Assembly (NCBI RefSeq): GCF_900100275.1
Contig: NZ_FNET01000026.1
Coordinates: 69,602 to 107,731 of the forward strand
DNA from: Lentzea albidocapillata subsp. violacea
GTDB lineage: Bacteria > Actinomycetota > Actinomycetes > Mycobacteriales > Pseudonocardiaceae
Reading direction: 5' to 3'
DNA length: 38,130 nt
The notes under the pieces are model-generated. The model was given only the letters and a program-made list of their open reading frames with translations. It did no database searches and was not told where the DNA came from. Positions 23,725 through 32,083 of the stretch are shown piece by piece. Both the position numbers and the translations under genes were made by a program. Every line of letters starts with the position of its first letter. Positions within the stretch are counted from its first letter, which is position 1.

Positions 23725-25242
23725 TCAGCGAACCGAGAACGGGCCCGCCGGGATCCGCGGCTTCGCGGACATGATCGACGCCTCGGCCGGCTCGACAGCG
23801 GCACACGTGGTGCCGTTGCGCGGCAGCTTCAGCGACACGAGGTACTCGTTGTTGATCTTCAGCGTGCACTCACTGCGGTCGTAGACGCCGTGGCCCCAGC
23901 CTTCGTAGGTGACGAAGACGGTGGTGTCACGGGACTGCTTGTGCGCGTTGACCGCCCACTCGTAGACCGTCGCCGTGTCGTACCTGGCGTTGGTCAGCAG
24001 GATCTTCGGCGCGTTCTTGATCTTCAGGCGATGCTGCGGGTTCGTGGCCTTCGGGAACCCGACGCAGCCCATCATGGCGCCGTGGCCGATGGACGAACCG
24101 CGGGTGTTCGGCGCGACCCGGTTCTCCATGGCGTTGAGCGCCCGGTACTCGCCCCACGAGCTGACGCGCAGGTTGTAGTCGTTGCAGAAGATGCCCGCGA
24201 ACGGGTTCTCGAACGTCTCACCCTCCGCGAACGCCTTGCGGTCCGCCGGCGCGCCCTGGACGAGCGAGGCGATGTAGTCGGCGAACTGCTTGAAGGCAGG
24301 GCCGTAACCCATGCCCACGACGCCGGCACCGAGGTTCTCCGCCGTGATCACGCGGCCGGTCTCGTCCTTCAGCTCACCGCGGTCGGCCTTGGCGAGCAGG
24401 TCCTTCCAGATCGCTCGCAGGTCCTTGCCGTGGAACGGCGAGGACGGCGTCCGGTCGCTCCACTTGACCCACTCGTTGAACATGTCGTTCGCGCCACGCG
24501 CCTCGGTCTCGAGGAACTTCCACGTGCCGAGGCTGTGGTCCATGTTCGAGTCGATGATCATGGCGCGGATGTTGCGGCCGTACTGCTCCGCGTAGTGCTG
24601 ACCCATGATCGTGCCGTACGAGATGCCGTAGTAGTTGATCTTCTTCTCGCCCAGCGCCCGGCGGATGGAGTCGATGTCGTGCGCGACGTCCTTCGTCGAG
24701 GCGTGGTCGAAGATCGGCCCGGACACCTCGCGGCAGTCCGCGCGCAGCTCCTTGTTGAACGCGACCAGCTGGTCGAACTCGGCCTTGGACTTCGGGTAGT
24801 CGGACGGCTGCCTCTGCAGCACCTCCGCCGAGCACTTGATCGGCTGGCTGCGCGCGACACCACGCGGGTCGAACCCGATGACGTCGAACTTGTCGATGAT
24901 CTCCTTGCTGAAGTACCGGTCGGCGCCGAACGTGAAGTTCACGCCCGACCCGCCCGGTCCGCCGGGGTTGATCACCATCGCGCCGATGCGCTGGGACGGG
25001 TCGGCCGCCTTGAGGCGCGACACGGCCAGCTTGAACTTCTCACCGTTCGGCTTGCTGTAGTCAATCGGCAGTTCGAGGAAGCCGCAGTCGACCGTCGGCT
25101 TCTCCTCACACGGCTTCCAGTCGATCGCGCCGACCTGGTACTCCGGCTGCCCTTCCGGAGCCGCGATCGCGACCTGACTCGCGCCTAGAACCAATGCAGA
25201 ACTGGCGATCGCGGCGCCAAAGGCGCGCACCATCGGTTGCAT
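23725..25242 (-). CDS. Secreted alpha/beta-hydrolase, tripeptidyl-aminopeptidase-like
   Basis: 505-residue exported hydrolase of the TAP family, which removes N-terminal tripeptides outside the cell in Streptomyces. A signal peptide (MQPMVRAFGAAIASSALVLG, then ASQVAIAA) is followed by NPGGPGGSGVNF (oxyanion region), FDPRGVARSQP, the nucleophile Ser in YGISYGTIMGQHY, the Asp in LLTNARYDTATVYEWA and the His in GWGHGVYDRSEC. The catalytic triad is complete. ATG 25242 has GGGAGGA upstream and starts the signal peptide; a more upstream frame opening is not conserved. It stands alone, with a divergent-looking gap to amt and about 110 bp to alc. Confidence 0.9.
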   Translation of the reverse strand: MQPMVRAFGAAIASSALVLGASQVAIAAPEGQPEYQVGAIDWKPCEEKPTVDCGFLELPIDYSKPNGEKFKLAVSRLKAADPSQRIGAMVINPGGPGGSGVNFTFGADRYFSKEIIDKFDVIGFDPRGVARSQPIKCSAEVLQRQPSDYPKSKAEFDQLVAFNKELRADCREVSGPIFDHASTKDVAHDIDSIRRALGEKKINYYGISYGTIMGQHYAEQYGRNIRAMIIDSNMDHSLGTWKFLETEARGANDMFNEWVKWSDRTPSSPFHGKDLRAIWKDLLAKADRGELKDETGRVITAENLGAGVVGMGYGPAFKQFADYIASLVQGAPADRKAFAEGETFENPFAGIFCNDYNLRVSSWGEYRALNAMENRVAPNTRGSSIGHGAMMGCVGFPKATNPQHRLKIKNAPKILLTNARYDTATVYEWAVNAHKQSRDTTVFVTYEGWGHGVYDRSECTLKINNEYLVSLKLPRNGTTCAAVEPAEASIMSAKPRIPAGPFSVR

Positions 25243-25337
25243 GGATGTCCTCCCTAGATCCCCGATCTTGCGGGAGGAACGCTTCCACCAATCGTGTGAC
25301 GCAGACAACCGACCTAGGTAGGGATCAGAATCAGCCC

Positions 25338-25353
25338 GTGGTCGTACAACCAC
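25338..25353. promoter_or_regulatory. 16-bp palindrome after alc
   Basis: GTGGTCGTACAACCAC is symmetrical at 14 of 16 positions. It ends two bases before the alc stop codon and lies about 100 bp upstream of the hydrolase start, so it could be an alc terminator or an operator for the hydrolase. Confidence 0.3.
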
Positions 25354-25355
25354 CG

Positions 25356-26348
25356 TCAGTTAGTCGTTTTGGCCCAGTTCGCCTGGAGGTGTGCTACGCC
25401 GTCGCTCGTAAGCGTGCCGAGGATTCGGAGGCGTGCCATTCCGCCGTCCGGATAGATGTCGAGGCGGACGGCCGTCGCCTCGGTCGCGGCCACGACGAAC
25501 CGGTGCCGCGTGTCGGGCTGCAGCCGGGTGCGCGGGAGCAGGTCGAACCACGCGTCGGGGTCGTTGCGCTCGTCGCAACCGCGGACGGACGCCCAGCCCG
25601 GCGCGTTGCCCTTGAAGTGGGTGGTGTCGAGCTCGACGAGCTGCACGACGCCGGGGGCGGCGAGCCGGAGCGACACCCAGTCGTTGCCCTCGTCACGGCG
25701 GCGCGCGGTCTCCCAGCCCTCGCCCATGACCGTGGCCTGACCAGGGGCGATGAGGTTGTTGGGCGAGCCGAAGAACATGTTGCTGCAGCCGGTGACGACA
25801 GCGCCGTTCTCCAGCGCGGCGAGGTCGATGCCGCCCACGAGCAGACGCGGGTCGGCGAGCGGTTCGCCGTGCACGCGCAACCGAGCGACACCGCCGTCCG
25901 GATCGATGGTCAGCCGTACGTGCGTGACGCGGCGTCCTTCGGTGACGTCGAAGAAGTGCTTCTCGTCGCCCTTCAGCGCGGTGCGTTCGACGAGCGGGAA
26001 CCACTCGGTGATCTCGTCGGGGGCCGGGTAGCCCTCGACCTGCGCGCCCTCGACCCAGCAGAACGGCGCGTAGTTGCCCTTGAAGAACGCCGTGTCGACG
26101 ACGATCCCGCGTACGACGCCGGGCATGCCGAGCCGGACCACCGCCTGGTCCACGCCCGCCTCACGACGGCGGCGCGTCTCCCAGCCGTCGTACACCTGGC
26201 CTTTGTGACCGAAGGTGTAGGTCTGGTAGACCGGCTCGGCGGGCTTGATCAGGTTCTCGCGCTCGGCGAACAGCTCGTCGTTCGCCCACACCACACCACC
26301 ACCGACCGCGCGCGAGGCGAGATCGGGCAGCCGGGTCCAGTCGGTCAT
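25356..26348 (-). CDS. alc: Allantoicase
   Basis: 330-residue allantoicase, which splits allantoate to ureidoglycolate and urea. Two homologous jelly-roll domains are visible: repeat 1 has YDGWETRRRREAG, VDTAFFKGNYAPFC and HVRLTIDPDGGVARLRVHG; repeat 2 has GEGWETARRRDEGNDWV, LDTTHFKGNAPGWAS and VRLDIYPDGGMARLRILG. Length and motif order match the family. ATG 26348 overlaps the allB TGA (ATGA). It is the last gene of the hyi-glxR-gcl-kinase-allB-alc run. Because the enzyme makes ureidoglycolate, a ureidoglycolate lyase is needed elsewhere; none is in the window. Confidence 0.95.
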   Translation of the reverse strand: MTDWTRLPDLASRAVGGGVVWANDELFAERENLIKPAEPVYQTYTFGHKGQVYDGWETRRRREAGVDQAVVRLGMPGVVRGIVVDTAFFKGNYAPFCWVEGAQVEGYPAPDEITEWFPLVERTALKGDEKHFFDVTEGRRVTHVRLTIDPDGGVARLRVHGEPLADPRLLVGGIDLAALENGAVVTGCSNMFFGSPNNLIAPGQATVMGEGWETARRRDEGNDWVSLRLAAPGVVQLVELDTTHFKGNAPGWASVRGCDERNDPDAWFDLLPRTRLQPDTRHRFVVAATEATAVRLDIYPDGGMARLRILGTLTSDGVAHLQANWAKTTN

Positions 26349-27634
26349 GCTTCTCCTCGTCTGAGCAACTTGCCGTGCGTTGCGCTGATTTCCTTGCCAC
26401 GCAACCATGTCTGCCGCACGACACCGTTCAGCGTGCGACCGTGGTACGGCGTGACGGGATTGCGGTGGTGGAGCTTGTCCTTGTCCACCACGAAGGTCTC
26501 GTCCGGCGCGAAGACCACGAGGTCCGCGTCCTTGCCGGCCTCGATGGCGCCCTTGGTCTCCAGCCCGACCTGGCGTGCGGGATGCGTCGCCATCCAGCGG
26601 ACGACGTCGGTGAGGTGGAAGCCGCGCTCCCGTGCGCCCGTCCACACCGCCGGCAGACCGAGCTGCAGCGACGCGATGCCACCCCACGCCGTCGCGAAGT
26701 CGCCTTGCTTCAGCTCCACCGTGCTCGGCGAGTGGTCACTGACGACCAGGTCGATCACGCCGTCGCGCAGGCCCTGCCACAACGCCTCGCGGTTCTCCGC
26801 CTCCCGGATCGGTGGGCAGCACTTGAACTCCGTCTGCCCGTCGTGGATCTCCTCGGCGGTGAACGTCAGGTAGTGCGGGCACGTTTCGGCGGTGATCCGC
26901 AGGCTCTCGCGTTTGGCCGCTCCCAGGATCGAGAGCGCGTCCGACGACGAGAGGTGCAGGATGTGCGTGCGCGCGCCGGTCCTGCGGGTCAGCGCCACGA
27001 CGTCGCTGATCGCCTTGTTCTCGGCCTCGCGCGGCCGTGACGCCAGGAAGCCCGCATAGTCCGGCTCGGAGTCACGAACCGTGTGCGCGTCTTCGGCGTG
27101 CACGATCGTCAACGCGTCGAGCGTGGCCAGCTGCCTGAGCGCCACTTCGAGTTCATCGGTCGTGACGGCCGGGAACTCGTCCACGCCCGAGTGCAGCAGG
27201 AAGCACTTGAAGCCGAAGACACCGGCCTCGTGCAACGGTTTCAGGTCGGCAAGGTTGCCGGGGACGATGCCGCCCCAGAACCCGACGTCCACCGAGACGT
27301 TCGCCGCGGCCTTGCGTTTGATCTCCAGCGCCGCCACCTCGACCGTCGCCGGGATGCTGTTGAGCGGCATGTCGATGATCGTCGTGACGCCACCGGCGGC
27401 GGCGGCTCTCGTAGCGGTCTCGAAGCCCTCCCACTCGGTGCGACCGGGGTCGTTGACGTGCACGTGGGTGTCGACCAGGCCAGGCAGCAGCACCTCGTCG
27501 TCCGCGAGGTGCACGACGTTGGGCGAGTCGATCCGGGGCTCGACCGCGACGATCCGGCCGTCGACGACACCGACGTCGCACGCGATCTCGCCCTGCGGGG
27601 TCACGACCCTGCGGGCGCGGAAGACCAGGTCCAT
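26345..27634 (-). CDS. allB: Allantoinase
   Basis: 429-residue allantoinase of the cyclic amidohydrolase family, hydrolysing allantoin to allantoate. Metal ligands: the His pair in LVDTHVHVNDPGRTEWEGF, the carboxylated Lys in GVFGFKCFLLHSGVDEFP, His in IVHAEDAHTV and THILHLSSSDAL, and Asp in LVVSDHSPSTVELK. ATG 27634 gives the family N-terminus MDLVFRARRVVT; a GTG three codons earlier (27643) overlaps the glycerate kinase TGA as GTGA and may be the real coupled start. It is followed by alc with a 4-bp overlap. Confidence 0.95.
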   Translation of the reverse strand: MDLVFRARRVVTPQGEIACDVGVVDGRIVAVEPRIDSPNVVHLADDEVLLPGLVDTHVHVNDPGRTEWEGFETATRAAAAGGVTTIIDMPLNSIPATVEVAALEIKRKAAANVSVDVGFWGGIVPGNLADLKPLHEAGVFGFKCFLLHSGVDEFPAVTTDELEVALRQLATLDALTIVHAEDAHTVRDSEPDYAGFLASRPREAENKAISDVVALTRRTGARTHILHLSSSDALSILGAAKRESLRITAETCPHYLTFTAEEIHDGQTEFKCCPPIREAENREALWQGLRDGVIDLVVSDHSPSTVELKQGDFATAWGGIASLQLGLPAVWTGARERGFHLTDVVRWMATHPARQVGLETKGAIEAGKDADLVVFAPDETFVVDKDKLHHRNPVTPYHGRTLNGVVRQTWLRGKEISATHGKLLRRGEA

Positions 27635-27639
27635 GGCAC

Positions 27640-28644
27640 TCACTCTGACACCCACTCGCGGGCGATGCGACCGCCGAGAACTTCCAGCAGTGAATCGGCC
27701 TGTGCCATGCACCGCGTGACGTCCGGTTCGACGTCCAGCAGGGCGTAGGCGGCCTTCAGCCCCAGGTCGCCGGGCTCGACCGAGCACTGACCGGCCACCG
27801 CGACCACCGGCACGTCGCCCGAGGCCCTGACCACCCCGTACGGCGCCTTGCCGTGCCTGGTCTGCGCGTCCAGGGAACCCTCGCCCGTGATCACCAGCGA
27901 CGCGCCGGCGACAGCCTCGGCGAACCCGGCCAGTTCCAGCACGACCTCGATGCCCGGCCGGAACCGCGCGCCCAGCACCGCGAGAGCGGCGAACCCGATG
28001 CCGCCGGCCGCACCCGCGCCGGGCAGTGAGGCGTACTCCGGTCCGATGCGCTGGGCGAACTCGGCGAGGCGCGCTTCGAGGATCTCCACCTGCTCGGGTG
28101 AAGCTCCCTTCTGCGGCCCGTAGACCGCCGCCGCGCCGGAAGGCCCGAGCAGCGGGTTGTCCACGTCCGAGGCCAGCACCAGGTCGACGCCGCCGAACGA
28201 CGCCGTGCCCAACGCCTCCAGCATGCCCGCGCCGCCGTCCGTGCACGCGCTGCCGCCCAGCCCGAGCACGATCGTGGTGCAGCCGACGTCGAGCGCGGCC
28301 TTCAGCAGCTCACCGACGCCGTAGCTGGTCGCGTCGAGCGGCGCGGGCCGTTCCAGCAACGTCAGCCCGGCCGCCGACGCCACCTCGACCACCGCGGTCG
28401 TGCCCCTGACCGCGAACGACGCGGGCACCGGCTGGCCGGCCGGCCCGGTGACCCAGCGCCCGACCTTCACGAACCCGGCGGCGACGGCGGCGTCGACGGT
28501 GCCGTCGCCGCCGTCGGCCACCGGAAGGAGGCGCACGTCCACGTCCGGGACCGCCTCCCGCAGGCCGCGCGCGACGGCGGCAGCGACCTGCGGGGCGGTG
28601 AGCGATCCCTTGAACTTGTCCGGCGCGACGATCACTCGTGTCAC
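27640..28644 (-). CDS. Glycerate kinase
   Basis: 334-residue GarK/GlxK-type glycerate kinase, phosphorylating D-glycerate made by GlxR. The family opening IVAPDKFKGSLTAPQVAAAV is followed by LLPVADGGDGTVDA, VLGLGGSACTDGGAGMLEAL, LVLASDVDNPLLGP and VITGEGSLDAQTRHGKAPYG. It is some 40 residues shorter than the E. coli enzymes, with the loss mainly in the C-terminal part, but all recognised motifs are there. GTG 28644 overlaps the gcl TGA (GTGA). The product enters glycolysis as phosphoglycerate, so the gene completes the glyoxylate-to-glycerate branch. Confidence 0.92.
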   Translation of the reverse strand: MTRVIVAPDKFKGSLTAPQVAAAVARGLREAVPDVDVRLLPVADGGDGTVDAAVAAGFVKVGRWVTGPAGQPVPASFAVRGTTAVVEVASAAGLTLLERPAPLDATSYGVGELLKAALDVGCTTIVLGLGGSACTDGGAGMLEALGTASFGGVDLVLASDVDNPLLGPSGAAAVYGPQKGASPEQVEILEARLAEFAQRIGPEYASLPGAGAAGGIGFAALAVLGARFRPGIEVVLELAGFAEAVAGASLVITGEGSLDAQTRHGKAPYGVVRASGDVPVVAVAGQCSVEPGDLGLKAAYALLDVEPDVTRCMAQADSLLEVLGGRIAREWVSE

Positions 28645-30341
28645 GGCAGCGGCTCGAATTCCTTCATCGCGGCGATCGACGTGCCGTTCGCGGTGTTGCC
28701 CTCACGCTCGATCATGATCTCCACGAGCACCGGCCGCGACGTCCGGTCGGCCTCCTTGCGCGCCCATTCCAGGGAGGTGCGGATCTCCGAAGGATCGGCG
28801 ACCCGGATGCCGGAGCAGCCGTAGGCCTCCATGATCTTCACGTTGTCCGAGCCGCTCGTGTCGTAGTGGATGTCGACCTCGTACTTCATGTCGTAGCCAC
28901 CGTGGTCCTCGGCCATCCGGATCAGGCCGAGGTACTCGTTGTTCAGCATGATCAGCACGAACGGCACGTCGTACTGGGCGCCGACCGCGAGCTCCTCGAC
29001 CAGGAACTGGAACGAGTAGTCGCCGACGATGCCGACGACCTCGGCGTCGGGCCTGGCCTTCTTCACACCGATCGCCGCAGGGATCTCCCAGCCGAGCGGA
29101 CCGGCCTGGCCGCAGACCTGGTAGTGCCGCGGCTTGTGCGCCTTCTGGTGCTGGCCGGACCAGATCTGGTAGAGCCCGATGGCCGTGACGAAGTAGGTGT
29201 CCGGGCCGTAGAACTCGTTGATCTCCTTGAAGACCCGTGGTGCCTTGACCGGCACGGTGTCGAAGTCCTCGCGCCGCAGCAGGGTCCGCTTGAGTTCCTG
29301 GCACCGGTCGACCCACTCGCCGGCCGCACGCGGACCACGCGCTTTCGCTTTTTCGAGGAGCGCCTGCAGGAACAGCTTGGTGTCCGCGACGATGCCGAGG
29401 TCCGGCCCGAACACCTTGCCGATCTGCGTCGGCTCGACGTCGACGTGGATGAACTTGCGGTCGCCGCGGTAGGTCGCGAGATCGCCGGTGTGCCGGTCGC
29501 CGAACCGCGCGCCCAGCGCCAGCACCAGGTCCGACTCCAGGAACGACGCGTTGCCGTAGCGCTGCGAGGTCTGGATGCCGGTCATGCCCGCGTAGAGCGG
29601 GTGGTCCTCGTCGATCGCGCCCTTGCCCATCAGCGTGGCCTGGATCGGGATCTGCAGGAACTCAGCCAGGTCCAGCAGGTCGGCGGACGCCTCGCCGAGG
29701 ATGACACCGCCACCGGCGAGCAGCAGTGGGCGTTCAGCGGCCAGCAGCATCTCCAGCGCGCGGTCGACCCGTGCCTCGGACGGCACGCTTTTGGGCACCG
29801 GCAACGGTTCGTCGATCGTGGAGTCCCACTCGATCTCCTGCTTCTGCACGTCGATCGGCAGGTCGATCAGGACCGGTCCGGGACGGCCGGAGCGGGCGAT
29901 CCGGAACGCCTCGCGGAAGATCCACGGCATCTGCGCGGCTTCCTTGACCTGCACCGCCCACTTCGTGACGGGAGCGGCGATCGCGACGATGTCGACGGCC
30001 TGGAACGCCTCCTGGTGCAGCTTGGAGACCGCGGCCTGGCCGGTGATGCACAGGATCGGCACGGAGTCGGCCTGCGCGGTGTAGAGGCCGGTGATCATGT
30101 TGGTGCCGGCCGGGCCCGAGGTGCCGATCGCGACACCGACGTTGCCGGTCGTGCGCGACCAGCCGTCGGCCATGTGCGTGGCGCCCTCCTCGTGCCGCAC
30201 GATGAGGTGCTCGATCGAGCCGTCCTGCTCCATCGCCTTGTACAGCGGGAGGATCGCGGCGCCGGGGCAGCCGAACACGGTGTCGATGCCCTCGGACTTC
30301 AGGACCTCGACGACCGCCTGCATGACTGGGATCTTCGGCAT
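28641..30341 (-). CDS. gcl: Glyoxylate carboligase (Gcl-like ThDP enzyme)
   Basis: 566-residue thiamine-diphosphate enzyme that should join two glyoxylates to tartronate semialdehyde and CO2. N-terminal pyrimidine-binding domain: GIDTVFGCPGAAILPLYKAM and GTSGPAGTNMITGLYTAQAD. Central domain: PLYAGMTGIQTSQRYGNA. C-terminal pyrophosphate domain: CGQAGPLGWEIPAAIGV and the GDYSFQF...NNEYLGLIR metal motif. Glu51 in RHEEGATHMADG stands where E. coli Gcl has Val51, the residue known for replacing the usual catalytic Glu. Context with hyi, glxR and glycerate kinase supports the Gcl role; an acetolactate-synthase-like activity cannot be excluded. The glxR stop lies three bases upstream of ATG 30341. 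Confidence 0.9.
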   Translation of the reverse strand: MPKIPVMQAVVEVLKSEGIDTVFGCPGAAILPLYKAMEQDGSIEHLIVRHEEGATHMADGWSRTTGNVGVAIGTSGPAGTNMITGLYTAQADSVPILCITGQAAVSKLHQEAFQAVDIVAIAAPVTKWAVQVKEAAQMPWIFREAFRIARSGRPGPVLIDLPIDVQKQEIEWDSTIDEPLPVPKSVPSEARVDRALEMLLAAERPLLLAGGGVILGEASADLLDLAEFLQIPIQATLMGKGAIDEDHPLYAGMTGIQTSQRYGNASFLESDLVLALGARFGDRHTGDLATYRGDRKFIHVDVEPTQIGKVFGPDLGIVADTKLFLQALLEKAKARGPRAAGEWVDRCQELKRTLLRREDFDTVPVKAPRVFKEINEFYGPDTYFVTAIGLYQIWSGQHQKAHKPRHYQVCGQAGPLGWEIPAAIGVKKARPDAEVVGIVGDYSFQFLVEELAVGAQYDVPFVLIMLNNEYLGLIRMAEDHGGYDMKYEVDIHYDTSGSDNVKIMEAYGCSGIRVADPSEIRTSLEWARKEADRTSRPVLVEIMIEREGNTANGTSIAAMKEFEPLP

Positions 30342-30344
30342 GTT

Positions 30345-31202
30345 CTACGACCTTCCCGCGAAATTCTCGATGACCTTGAGCAGCGCGGAGTGGTCGAGCG
30401 ACCCGTATCCCTGCGCGCGTGCCGCCGCGACGAGAGCGGCGATCTGGTTGGTGACCGGCAGCGCGACGTCGGCGGCGCGTGCCGCGTCCAGTGCGATGCC
30501 CATGTCCTTGTGGTGCAGGTCGATCCGGAAGCCGGGCTGGAACTCGCGCGCGATCATGGACTCGCGCTTGAGGTCGAGGATCCGGTTCGCGGCGAGACCA
30601 CCCGCGAGAACGTCCAGGCCCGCCTTCGGGTCGACGCCGGACGCCTCCAGCAGCACGATCGACTCCGCCACGAGGGCGTAGATGCCGCCGACCATCAACT
30701 GGTTCGCGGCCTTCACCACCTGGCCCGCGCCGTGCGGTCCGACGTGGACGATCGTCTTGCCGACTACCTCCAGGAACGGGCGCGCTGCCGCGAAGTCGGC
30801 CTCGTCGCCACCCACCATGATGCTCAGGGACGCCTGGACCGCACCGGTCTGGCCGCCGCTGACCGGCGCGTCGAGCACGCGGACGTTGCTGAGCTTCTTC
30901 GCGATGTCGATCGACGTGGACGGGCGGATCGTGCTCATGTCGATCAGCAGCGTGCCGTCGTCGAACGTGACCTCGTCGATCACGGCCTCGACCTGCGGGT
31001 GGTTCGGCAGCATCGTGATGACGACCTCGGCGCCGCTCACCGCCTCCTGTGCTGACGACGCGGCTTTGCCACCGTCCGCCACGAGCTTCTCCAGCGAGGC
31101 CGAGCTCAGGTCGAAGCCCGTCACGTCGTGGCCGGCGGATACGAGGTGGGCCGCCATCGGGCTGCCCATGATGCCGAGGCCGATGAAACCGATCCTGGTC
31201 AT
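30345..31202 (-). CDS. glxR: 2-hydroxy-3-oxopropionate (tartronate semialdehyde) reductase
   Basis: 285-residue beta-hydroxyacid dehydrogenase reducing tartronate semialdehyde to D-glycerate. It has the Rossmann motif GFIGLGIMGSPMAAHLV, the substrate-binding segment DAPVSGGQTGAVQASLSIMV, and the catalytic Lys in GAGQVVKAANQLMV (about 170). The second half is the all-helical dimerisation domain, with LDLKRESMIAREFQPGFR. ATG 31202 overlaps the hyi TGA as ATGA. Placement between hyi and gcl identifies this member of a broad family. Confidence 0.94.
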   Translation of the reverse strand: MTRIGFIGLGIMGSPMAAHLVSAGHDVTGFDLSSASLEKLVADGGKAASSAQEAVSGAEVVITMLPNHPQVEAVIDEVTFDDGTLLIDMSTIRPSTSIDIAKKLSNVRVLDAPVSGGQTGAVQASLSIMVGGDEADFAAARPFLEVVGKTIVHVGPHGAGQVVKAANQLMVGGIYALVAESIVLLEASGVDPKAGLDVLAGGLAANRILDLKRESMIAREFQPGFRIDLHHKDMGIALDAARAADVALPVTNQIAALVAAARAQGYGSLDHSALLKVIENFAGRS

Positions 31203-31945
31203 GCGTTGTCCCTCCAAGCGAAGGAGTGGGTGACGGGCTTGTACTCGGCGCCGACGAAGCCCGTGTAGCCGTTGGCGCGGAGCTTCGCGAGATGCCCGAA
31301 GAGGTCGAGCTCGCCGGTGCCTGGCTCACCACGTCCGGGAGCGTCGGCGATCTGCACGTGACCGATGCGGTCGACGTGGTCGGCGAGGAGGTCGAGGTCG
31401 TCGCCGTTCGTGGCGAGGTGGTAGAGGTCCGCGAGCAGCTTCACGTTGCCGCGGTCGATCTCGTCGATGAGCTCGAACGCCTGGTGAGCGGTCTTGATCG
31501 GGTACTTCGGCGCGCCGCTGAGCGGTTCGATCACGAGCTGAGCGCCTGCCTCGGCCGCGACGTCGGCGGCGAAGCGGTAGTTGGAGACGGTCTGCGCGGT
31601 GGTCTCGAAGTTGCCGTGCAGCGCGTTGAGCGTGCGGCAGCCGAGGCGGGCCGCGATGGCCGCGGTGATCTCGACGTTCGTCCGGAACTCCGTCTCGCGG
31701 CCGGGCCAGCTCGCGAGGCCGCGGTCTCCCGCAGGCATGTCGCCCGCGTAGAGGTTGAGGCCCACGAGACGCACCTGCGCGTCGGCGATGGCGCCTTCGA
31801 ACGCCTCGATCTCCCGCGTCTCGGGTACGGCGTCCGTGAACGGCCACCAGATCTCGACCGCGTCGAACCCGGCGGCCCGCGCGGCTTGAGGACGCTCCAG
31901 TAGCGGCAGCTCGGTGAAGAGCATCGAGAGGTTGGCATCGAACAT
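31199..31945 (-). CDS. hyi: Hydroxypyruvate isomerase
   Basis: 248-residue TIM-barrel isomerase interconverting hydroxypyruvate and tartronate semialdehyde. It begins MFDANLSMLFTELPLLERP, then GFDAVEIWWPF; metal ligands are expected in VIEPLSGAPKYPIK, KLLADLYHLATNGDDL, HVQIADAPGRGEPGTGELD and VGAEYKP. Length is close to the family norm of about 258. It is the first gene of the six-gene minus-strand operon, reading away from uraD, with GGAAGGA in front of ATG 31945. It would feed hydroxypyruvate formed as a by-product back to the Gcl/GlxR branch. Confidence 0.93.
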   Translation of the reverse strand: MFDANLSMLFTELPLLERPQAARAAGFDAVEIWWPFTDAVPETREIEAFEGAIADAQVRLVGLNLYAGDMPAGDRGLASWPGRETEFRTNVEITAAIAARLGCRTLNALHGNFETTAQTVSNYRFAADVAAEAGAQLVIEPLSGAPKYPIKTAHQAFELIDEIDRGNVKLLADLYHLATNGDDLDLLADHVDRIGHVQIADAPGRGEPGTGELDLFGHLAKLRANGYTGFVGAEYKPVTHSFAWRDNA

Positions 31946-31974
31946 CGGTTCAGGTCCTTCCTACCCGCGAGGAA

Positions 31975-31989
31975 TTCCACAATGCGGAA
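31975..31989. promoter_or_regulatory. Operator-like palindrome O1 (hyi side)
   Basis: TTCCACAATGCGGAA is a near-perfect palindrome (TTCC-N-CA-N-TG-N-GGAA). It lies in the hyi leader, about 30 bp before the ATG and just downstream of the predicted hyi start point. The same core recurs at 32036-32050 and inside the aceB promoter at 36728-36742, so I read it as a site for the IclR-family regulator at 36765. Confidence 0.55.
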
Positions 31990-32010
31990 GTTGGATTTCG
32001 CTCTATGGAG

Positions 32011-32044
32011 ACACTAGACATCTCGCTCGGCTCAGGTCAAGAAT
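32011..32044. promoter_or_regulatory. Overlapping divergent promoters for hyi and uraD
   Basis: Minus strand: TTGACC (32040-32035), 18-bp spacer, TAGTGT (32016-32011), reading to hyi. Plus strand: TAGACA (32015-32020), 18-bp spacer, AAGAAT (32039-32044), reading to uraD. The two share the same 34 bp and are framed by the direct repeats. The boxes are only partial consensus matches. Confidence 0.4.
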
Positions 32045-32050
32045 GTGGAA
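32036..32050. promoter_or_regulatory. Operator-like site O2 (uraD side)
   Basis: GTCAAGAATGTGGAA matches O1 at 11 of 15 positions, with the strong half AATG-GGAA kept. It overlaps the predicted uraD -10 box and the start of direct-repeat copy B, a good position for repression of uraD-uricase. Confidence 0.45.
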
Positions 32051-32083
32051 GTTAGATTCCGCGATACAGAAACTTGGAGAGCC

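Larger units (their letters stand above)
31983..32073. repeat. 30-bp imperfect direct repeat in the hyi-uraD control region
   Basis: Copy A (31983-32012) and copy B (32044-32073) match at 22 of 30 positions and start 61 bp apart. Shared blocks are TG-GGAAGTT-GATT-CGC followed by TA, GA and AC. Each copy begins next to the end of one predicted -10 box, so a protein bound to either would cover that gene's start point. Confidence 0.7.

Noticed and set aside
28638..31055. A long plus-strand open frame opposite gcl and glxR (about 800 codons)
   Set aside because: It is the antisense image of two well-conserved genes; high GC at third positions suppresses stop codons. It has no known domain and an odd Arg/Asp/Leu composition.
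32045..32083. Earlier GTG start for uraD
   Set aside because: It would translate the operator/repeat region and give a non-conserved N-terminus; GTG 32084 matches the family start.
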